DNA from: Saccharina japonica | Lineage: Eukaryota > Sar > Phaeophyceae > Laminariales > Laminariaceae | Assembly: GCA_008828725.1 (NCBI GenBank) | Contig: MEHQ01000140.1 | Location: 76,186 to 140,185 of the forward strand | Reading direction: 5' to 3' | DNA length: 64,000 nucleotides | Part shown: positions 57,986 through 64,000 of the stretch, in pieces | How the letters are laid out: every line of letters begins with the position of its first letter | Position numbering within the stretch: position 1 is the stretch's first letter | The notes under the pieces: generated by a model | Told to the model about the DNA's origin: nothing | The model's database searches: none | Seen by the model: only the letters and a program-made list of their open reading frames with translations | Translations under genes and position numbers: made by a program

Positions 57986-58335
57986 GGCAGTATATCGCCG
58001 GCCATTCTTGGGGAGTATTTTGCTCAACTCCACCCGTCCACTACTTTTCGCTGCTGCCACGCCTCTTTCCATTTTTTGTAGCTCAAGTCTCCCAGCTGAA
58101 AGGTTAGCCTCCTCCCTCCCTCCGTCGTCTCTACCTAAGTCTGTTATAATACCTAGTCGCAGACTATCATGGGGCCGTGACGAGTTAGATTATTTTTTTG
58201 GTTGTTAGTCGAAAAACTCGGGAAAAACAAAAACAAAAAAAAAAAGAGAAGACCGCTTCAACTACGTAAGCGAGATCGATTTATTTCCCCCCTCCTAAAA
58301 AACTCGTCTGTACCAGTATATATTACTGCCATATA

Positions 58336-58420
58336 TACCCACGCTGGTCGAAAATATAGTGAACGTTTAGGGATTAATAGGAAGACCAAACGTTGCTTAT
58401 ATTTCTGTCCAGAGTGGTGG
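58336..58420. mobile_element. 85-bp hairpin MITE
   Basis: TACCCACGCTGGTCGAAAAT and GCTTATATTTCTGTCCAGAG; inner GAACGTTTAG / CCAAACGTTG pairs. Confidence 0.78.
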
Positions 58421-58961
58421 TGTACTGGTATATAGGTCACAGACAGACAGACAGACAGAAAGATGCCTTCAAGCACTCCTTTCAAAAAAAGCACAGCAAC
58501 AAAAAAAACACACACACATACCAAACCGCCTTCCATCACTCCCCAAGAGCAGGGTGGGTGGTGGTGGTGGCGGCGGCAGAAAACATATAGCAGGCTACCG
58601 CATCACTCACACACCGGGGAAAATACCGCCTCCACATATAATACAATACCAGGAAGAAGAAAAAAAACCGCCACTGACTTAACATGAAAAAAGAAAAAGA
58701 TGGAGTTGTAACAAAAGAAGATTAAAAAAAACACACACAACAACGAGGGAGGGGTACGTACACAAAAAACGAGAAGAAGAAAAAAAAAAATAACGAGGGG
58801 CGCACAAAAACGAGAAGAAGAAGAAGGAAAAAAAAAATCGAGGGGGGGCACACAAAAACGGGAAAAAAAACACCACACACACCCACTAAACACGTCCGGC
58901 GCAAGCACAGCTAATAGTAATACCCCAAAATATGATCGAGTGGAGGACGAATTTTGCGGCC

Positions 58962-59523
58962 CCTACATACCTGCAGAGAACGCTGACAACACAAAAAAGG
59001 CTCCGCATACAAACAAGAGGCATGCCCCCTGAAACACGCAAAAGGCCTGCCAGCTGTCAATCGCCGCCCTAGCGTGTCGACGCTTCCCAGTCCACAATCC
59101 GGGGCAGCCTAAAGCCACGAAAAAAAAAGTCAATGCTTCACGCGAATGTCGGTCGAGACCTTTGATCGCGAATCTAAAAAACTTAGGGGGTCTCAGCATG
59201 CCCGACACGAAAAAGAAGGTCTGTCATCTGCCAACCGCCACCCCCCCGCTTATGATCGATGCTCCCAAGCTCTCCCCCAGCCCACAATCCGGAGCGCAGC
59301 CAAAACAAAGCGACGAAAAAAAAATACCTTCGCTCGAAAGTCGGGGGCGCGCGAGGTGTTGATGCGCGAATCTGAAAATCTCGGGGGTCTCAGCATGCCG
59401 ACACAAAAAGTAAAGGCCCCGCCAACTGCCACAAACCGCCCCCCCCCCCCCCCGCTTATACGAGGATTCCTGGCCCACAATCCGGAGCAGCAGCTATATC
59501 GTACGTAAGCGACGAAATTAAAG
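58962..59523 (-). pseudogene. decayed tandem copies of the UIM gene's 3' end
   Basis: Reading on minus, GACCCCGAGCTTAGATTCGC at the gene's end recurs as AGATTTTCAGATTCGCGCAT (~59370) and TTTTTTAGATTCGCGATCAA (~59175). Each is followed by the same CTCCGGATTGTGGGC(T/C)-like flank and by GGCATGCTGAGACC. Unit length is ~190 bp. Small indels abolish the frame in both extra units, so only the upstream one encodes the terminal UIM. Confidence 0.82.
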
Positions 59524-60045
59524 TCACTCGAAGATCAGCGAGGCGTTGATCGCGAATCTAAGCTCGGGGTCTTCCTGCAACTCGTCTAACAAGGCGGACC
59601 CTTGCCCTACCGCAGAGCCAGCTCCAGCTCCAACTCCAGCTCCAGCCGCCGCCGCCGCCGCCGCCGCCGCTGCTTCCCCCTCGTCCACGCCCATCGTCGA
59701 CAGCAAGAGCGCTCGCTTCAACTCCTCGTCCTCGTCCTTCTCCATCGTGCTCAGGAGAGCGGCTTCTCGGCCATGGTCGACGTCTAAAGACGTCGCCGCC
59801 GCCGTCCTCGCGTTTAAACCACCACCACCACCTGCTTGCGTACCCCCCCCCTCCCCCTCCGCCGGCCCCAACCCCCCCGGCGCCGCCCCAACAGCAGCAG
59901 CACCAGAAACGGAGGCCATGGATTCGGCGAGAGCTTGACGGACCATCTCCGCCTCGTCCTCCGCGACAGCAGCGGTTTTGCAGGATGCTTCGAGGGCGTG
60001 TCGCATCTGCTCTTCCTCGCTTTGCGCCTGAGCCGAGCGGAGCAT
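59524..60045 (-). CDS. multi-UIM ubiquitin-binding protein (C-terminal exon or short gene)
   Basis: Ubiquitin-interacting motifs are single helices of the pattern acidic run-x-hydrophobic-xx-Ala-xxx-Ser. Counting from the ATG at 60045, four are visible: EEEQMRHALEAS (10-21), EDEAEMVRQALAES (29-42), KDEDEELKRALLLS (103-116) and EDPELRFAINAS (158-169) just before the stop. A fifth, weaker one (QEEMLRSAQAQS) overlaps the ATG, which suggests this Met is internal. Gly- and Ala-rich linkers separate the pairs. The frame stays open upstream through a ~20-residue Pro run to 60261, with no earlier ATG, so either the ATG is used or an upstream exon exists. A dispersed repeat at 60208-60490 occupies that side. 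The role inferred is recognition of (poly)ubiquitin; partner and pathway cannot be told. The last motif resembles the UIM of proteasome subunit Rpn10, but no VWA domain is present. Confidence 0.72.
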   Translation of the reverse strand: MLRSAQAQSEEEQMRHALEASCKTAAVAEDEAEMVRQALAESMASVSGAAAVGAAPGGLGPAEGEGGGTQAGGGGGLNARTAAATSLDVDHGREAALLSTMEKDEDEELKRALLLSTMGVDEGEAAAAAAAAAAGAGVGAGAGSAVGQGSALLDELQEDPELRFAINASLIFE

Positions 60046-60078
60046 CTCCTCCTGCAGAACCAGCGGCGGCAGCGGCAG

Positions 60079-60117
<39 letters not shown>

Positions 60118-60207
60118 TGGTGGTGGTGGCGGTGGCAGCAGTGGTAGCGATACAACGACTAGCTTTTTCGGCGGAGTTAAAAACCGTTTTGATTTTTTTT
60201 TTTTTTT

Positions 60208-60490
60208 CCCATCCCATTTATTATCTTCGCCCTTCTTTTCTCCTGCTCTCTCTCTCTCTCCCTAGTCTCGTGATTCAGGTCCGGGGGGTCACATACAACA
60301 GTGGTAGTAGACTCTTCTCTCCTCTCTTTCTCTCTCTCTCTCTCCTCCCCCCTCCCCCACACTACGGTACGTGCACGCCTTGCATTTTTTTATTACGGGA
60401 AGGGGTTCATCAGTTTCTTCCCTCGTCGACTCGAGTCGATTTGTCGCTTTTAGCCACACGCCTTTAAGGCGCTCTCGGCAGTTTGCTGAG
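60208..60490 (+). repeat. 260-bp ATTATCTTCGCCC repeat
   Basis: CCCATCCCATTTATTATCTT, TCTCCTCCCCCCTCCCCCAC and GGCGCTCTCGGCAGTTTGC. It carries expanded (CT)n runs. It abuts the 5' side of the UIM frame and contributes the first stop upstream of it. Confidence 0.88.
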
Positions 60491-60574
60491 GTCTTTGGAG
60501 AAATGAAAACGCACTCCATACGCAGGACCGAACCCCCGACAACAACGCTATTGACGGTATATATAGATGTACAA

Positions 60575-60681
60575 GCTGCATCAGGACATATAAAACCCGT
60601 AAGTACGCGCGATCGAAGGTATCACACTCAGCTAGCAAAAATGAGTTTCGACGAAATCCTCGATCTCACAGCTGTTGCATA
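60575..60681 (+). repeat. fragment of the 'MSFDEILDLTA' repeat
   Basis: Reads YHTQLAKMSFDEILDLTA on plus, with GGACATATAAAACCCGTAAG upstream as in the duplication. It is cut at CAGCTGTTG by a hairpin MITE. Confidence 0.85.
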
Positions 60682-60764
60682 TACCACTCTGTCCCGAAAT
60701 ATAAGCACCAAATGTATTGAATATTATTACACAAATGTTTCTTATATTTCGGGACAGAGTGGTA
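60682..60764. mobile_element. 85-bp hairpin MITE, best preserved
   Basis: TACCACTCTGTCCCGAAATA and TATTTCGGGACAGAGTGGTA are perfect inverted repeats, with TA flanks on both sides. It is inserted in the repeat fragment at 60575. Confidence 0.95.
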
Positions 60765-61042
60765 TATATTTTTGATGTATCCGGGGTTTAACCACTGCAC
60801 CACCGGGGCGGTTTAACGACTGGTTCATTCGGCGGAGCTGAACCTTTCAACTTAACTGCAGTGTAGCGACTAAAACAATCTACTGCCTACGTATATAGCG
60901 GGAGCGCGTAGCCGTGCGACTGCCGCTGCAGTGTCATGCTGAGCACATGTATACCAGTATATTATAGGAGATCTCGTTTTTCGTGGCATTACATATACCT
61001 GGTATACGTAGCTCAGGTACACATCTCCCCTGTGTGAAGGCA

Positions 61043-61125
61043 TACCAATTTGTCCCCGAATATAAGGATCGTTTGTATATTAACATGTAATTGAAAGGGT
61101 GCTCATATTTCGGGTCAGATTGGTA
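61043..61125. mobile_element. 85-bp hairpin MITE
   Basis: TACCAATTTGTCCCCGAATA and GCTCATATTTCGGGTCAGAT. Confidence 0.85.
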
Positions 61126-61756
61126 GGGCAGTACGGACCTAGGGATCGACGACTGCTACAGTATATACGAACAGGCAGGGGTGCTCCTGGCTCTGCTCTA
61201 CTAGTAGTCACCCACACAAGTTTGCTTGGAACTCATAATTTCTTGTCTGTAGTTGCTTTGCCTGCTCGCCGGAACCCTTCAGTGAACGAAGGGGCGAGAG
61301 CTAACCCTCATCCAGGCAGCAGGCGATAACGCTTGCCAGGTGGTGAGGCAGGGTGTGCCCTACTACTAATTTCTAAGGCTCGGTCTATATACTGGGCCAG
61401 TATATACTGGCAGTAAACTGGTCCTGGCAGAATATGCATCTCCCCTGGCTGAGGGAGGTGCCCGCGGGATTCCATGATATTGGCGAATTACGTACGTACG
61501 TCCCACAAAAACGCCTGACAATACAACGGAAACCTATCGAAACGTGCACATGAGAACTAAACAAAACAAAACGATTTTCTCAAGTTTCGTGCGATGTAGC
61601 TGAGAGCCAAAAATTACGAAGCCCCAAAAACTGTCGCCTGTTGCTGTACCGTTGTTCGGTCTTCGGCGAAAAGCACGGCGGGTGTGCCCAAGCAGTCCGC
61701 GGGTGTGCGCAAGCAGTCCGTCCCACCAACAATGGGGTACATTTTTATTTACAACA

Positions 61757-61841
61757 TACGACTCTGTTCGAGTCTGTAAGGACCGCTGGGGTACTCCCAA
61801 TAATAACCACAATCGGTCCTAACATTTCCGGACAGAGTGGA
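61757..61841. mobile_element. 85-bp hairpin MITE, GTAAGGACC subtype
   Basis: CTGTAAGGACCG and CGGTCCTAACATTTCCGGAC. The left outer arm is degraded. Confidence 0.75.
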
Positions 61842-62566
61842 AAATAGGCATTCATACGTATTATCCGAAACAGGGCCAAGAATAATTCATACCGGTACGT
61901 ATTATCCGCAACAGGGCCAAGAAACGATCCCAGAGTGACGCAGCCCCTGATTGACCTGGTAGGCATTATCTTATCGGGTGCGACTCTTGCCCCCCAAAGA
62001 TCCTTCTACAAGGAGTTATCTCGTAGCCTTATTCTTCCTCACCAGTCGTAATCGGCCAGTATTGAGTGTCAACGCAGGCGTCGCACCGAGGCGACACTCA
62101 AAAAAACTTTCCTACGTACGTATTCGCGACGGGATGGCATCACCGTTCCCGGACGGGAGGGAGGCGATGCCCTTGTTTCGACCCACACTAATCGCACGAA
62201 GAGGAAGAACAGGCTCGGAACATACTCCTGTATATGCTGTATATAGCTTTGGAAAGATCTACACTCGAGACCGTTCCAGATAATAGATGTATACACACCA
62301 CTGGGTGGGGCGTTTTTGCACGATCGCCGTCGCGTAAAAAAAAAAAACAGATGGGAAATTAGCCTCCCCAAGGTGGGTGTGAAACATACCTTCCGTGCTA
62401 TACAGTATTAATAGTAGCCTGCTATACAGTACGATAGAGGTGTCACACGAGCACTTTTTGGCGAAAAATATTTTCTGAAAATGACGGGGGCTCCCTATGT
62501 TGTACCTGGTATTATATTAGCCCCAAATCATTGGAAATGTGCCATTTTCTTTTTCTTTTTTGCTTA

Positions 62567-62773
62567 GGGCCCGTATTAACGAAGACAGCAAAAATTCAAT
62601 TTGGAAAAAATAAAATTCAAATTCGCTTTTCATTGGTCAACACACGCACCAGTATCAAATATTATGCCCCAAGATCCTAATCTTTGGTGCTGGTGCGTGT
62701 GTTGACCAATGAAAAGCGGATTTGAATATTTTTTTTCCAAATTGAATTTTTTCTTCTTCGTTAAAACGGGCCC
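62567..62773. mobile_element. 207-bp MITE with TTA duplication (PIF/Harbinger-like)
   Basis: Same family as 29261-29469. Ends GGGCCCGTATTAACGA and TCGTTAAAACGGGCCC, flanked by TTA at 62564-62566 and 62774-62776. Confidence 0.95.
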
Positions 62774-62840
62774 TTATACGTACGAACTGGTCGGGCCAAA
62801 AGACCAGAACGCCCCATTCAAATGCACTTTCGGGGCCCAG

Positions 62841-63126
62841 TTTTTCGAATTTGGATCTGAAATTTGGTGTGGGGACACTTCATCGTAGAACACAACTATT
62901 CAAGCGTGCACATCAGAAACCAAAAATGTTGGTGGGGGGTTAAGACGGTTCCAATAGGGTTCTCGGGGCACGTCGTCGACGTTTTATCCTGTTTTTTTTT
63001 AAATCCAATTGGTATTTTGGCAAAAAAAATAGGCGAAAGAAAAGAAAAGTCATGAGGTGCACGCTTGAATGCCTGCGCAAATGCACTTTAAATCACATGT
63101 CAAAATTTCAGGTCGAAATTCGAAAA
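62841..63126. repeat. foldback element with nested arms
   Basis: TTTTTCGAATTTGGATCTGA (62841) faces TCAGGTCGAAATTCGAAAAA (63107), and ATTCAAGCGTGCAC (62898) faces GTGCACGCTTGAAT (63057) at equal offsets. A frame just right of it (63128-63358, plus) reads DPETRFLYVAHRN and DAEFQRHPQHAF. It is not recognised and lacks a convincing start. Confidence 0.75.
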
Positions 63127-63664
63127 ATTGGATCCCGAAACCAGATTTTTGTATGTCGCTCATCGTAATATCTTAACTTTGTATGGGGATCTTGCGCTCG
63201 CGATATCTCGTGATCGAAAACGAATTAGGCGATGGCAAAGGTGTCGATCGTTTCGTAATACCTTAAGGAGTTTCGACGCCGAGTTTCAGCGTCATCCGCA
63301 GCACGCCTTTTCCGGACTTTTTAACGAGATATTAAGTACCGAAAATCTCCGAGTGTGACGGGATTTACTCGAAATATAATTTCTCGACAAAAATAAATCG
63401 GATTCCAGAAATTTAAACGTCTGCGTGTGCGTTATTTATAGGCTCAGCAACACATCTGCCAATTTTGGAGCTATTACGTCGGTCCCAAACGGGTGTGAAA
63501 AACGCCAAATAAGTGGATGTTACTGTCTAGGCTGGACCAGCTCGATACCATTTTTTTGTATACCTAGGCCATGAGGTTTTTGTTCATCGGGTTGCACTTC
63601 CAGTTTTGATCACAATCGGTTTTTAACCCAATATCGTCGTAAATGTGCCATTTTTTTTTTCTCA

Positions 63665-63885
63665 GGGCCCATATTAACGAGTACCCTGGTATAAAATAAA
63701 TTCAATTTGGAAAAAATAAAATTCAAATTCGCTTTTCATCTTGGTCAACACACGCACCAGCATCAAATATTAGGATCTTGGGGGTATAATCTTTGGTGCT
63801 GGTGCGTGCGTTGACCAATGGAAAGCGAATTTGATTTTTTTTTTTTTTTAAATTGAATTTATTTCATATTCGTTAATATGGGTCC
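63665..63885. mobile_element. ~220-bp PIF/Harbinger-like MITE, diverged
   Basis: Ends GGGCCCATATTAACGA and TCGTTAATATGGGTCC. The flanks are TCA and TTA, so the duplication has mutated. The interior matches 29261-29469 with a few indels. Confidence 0.9.
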
Positions 63886-64000
63886 TTACCCATACACGTT
63901 TTTTTTTGTATACCTACGTAGGCCATGGGCATTTTGTTTCATCGGATTACCCTTTGATACCGTATACTGTAACCAAGACAAACACCCTCCCCACCCCCCC

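Noticed and set aside
59558..60217. 219-residue minus frame with poly-Ala and Gly/Trp runs
   Set aside because: It is a shifted reading of the UIM exon. The UIM frame has the recognisable motifs and a natural stop.

Overview
This window looks like nuclear DNA of a repeat-rich eukaryote. There are no operons, rRNA genes or complete tRNA genes. Genes are sparse and split by introns with GT(GAGT/GAGC)...AG borders. Homopolymer, (CTG)n and GATC-rich arrays are abundant, and interstitial TTAGGG-type repeats occur. An RWP-RK transcription factor gene together with this architecture suggests an alga, possibly an ochrophyte (brown alga-like). That placement is an inference only.

Two protein-coding loci can be supported. 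The first, on the minus strand, is an RWP-RK gene. Its DNA-binding domain is split exactly in phase between two exons (10063-9904 and 4922-4731/4710) separated by an intron of about 4.98 kb full of small transposons. Three plausible upstream exons (12747-12532, 12447-12285 and one ending at 11072) have compatible frames and splice sites and would give a protein of roughly 340 residues. The second, also minus strand (60045-59524), encodes a C-terminal exon or protein with at least four ubiquitin-interacting motifs. It is followed by two decayed tandem copies of its own 3' end. Much of the rest is mobile or tandem DNA.

Layout. 0-16 kb: RWP-RK locus and its repeat-filled intron, an assembly gap (1198-1744), CTG arrays and a 243-bp tandem duplication. 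16-24 kb: an unassigned 17.0-18.25 kb segment with a hammerhead-like ribozyme core, then several copies of a ~520-bp repeat that ends in poly(C), a >100-bp poly(G) tract and GATC-rich composite elements. 24-34 kb: hairpin MITEs, a dense cluster of TTACGG MITEs interrupted by a PIF/Harbinger-like MITE with a TAA duplication, a TIR element carrying telomere-type repeats, KpnI/SmaI-like tandem repeats and GATC arrays. 34-48 kb: diverged tandem low-complexity DNA, a ~0.8-kb segmental duplication, chains of poly(C)-tailed elements and minisatellites. 48-64 kb: more GATC arrays, an 18-bp CCCTTTTAAGGG minisatellite, the UIM gene and three foldback elements.

The strongest candidate for an undescribed system is a pair of dispersed repeat families with different bodies but the same ~75-bp 3' end and a variable poly(C) tail. 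They are variably 5'-truncated and repeatedly sit inside C/G homopolymers, including each other's tails. This is what would be expected of SINE-like retroposons mobilised by one reverse transcriptase that recognises the shared 3' end and primes on C/G tracts.
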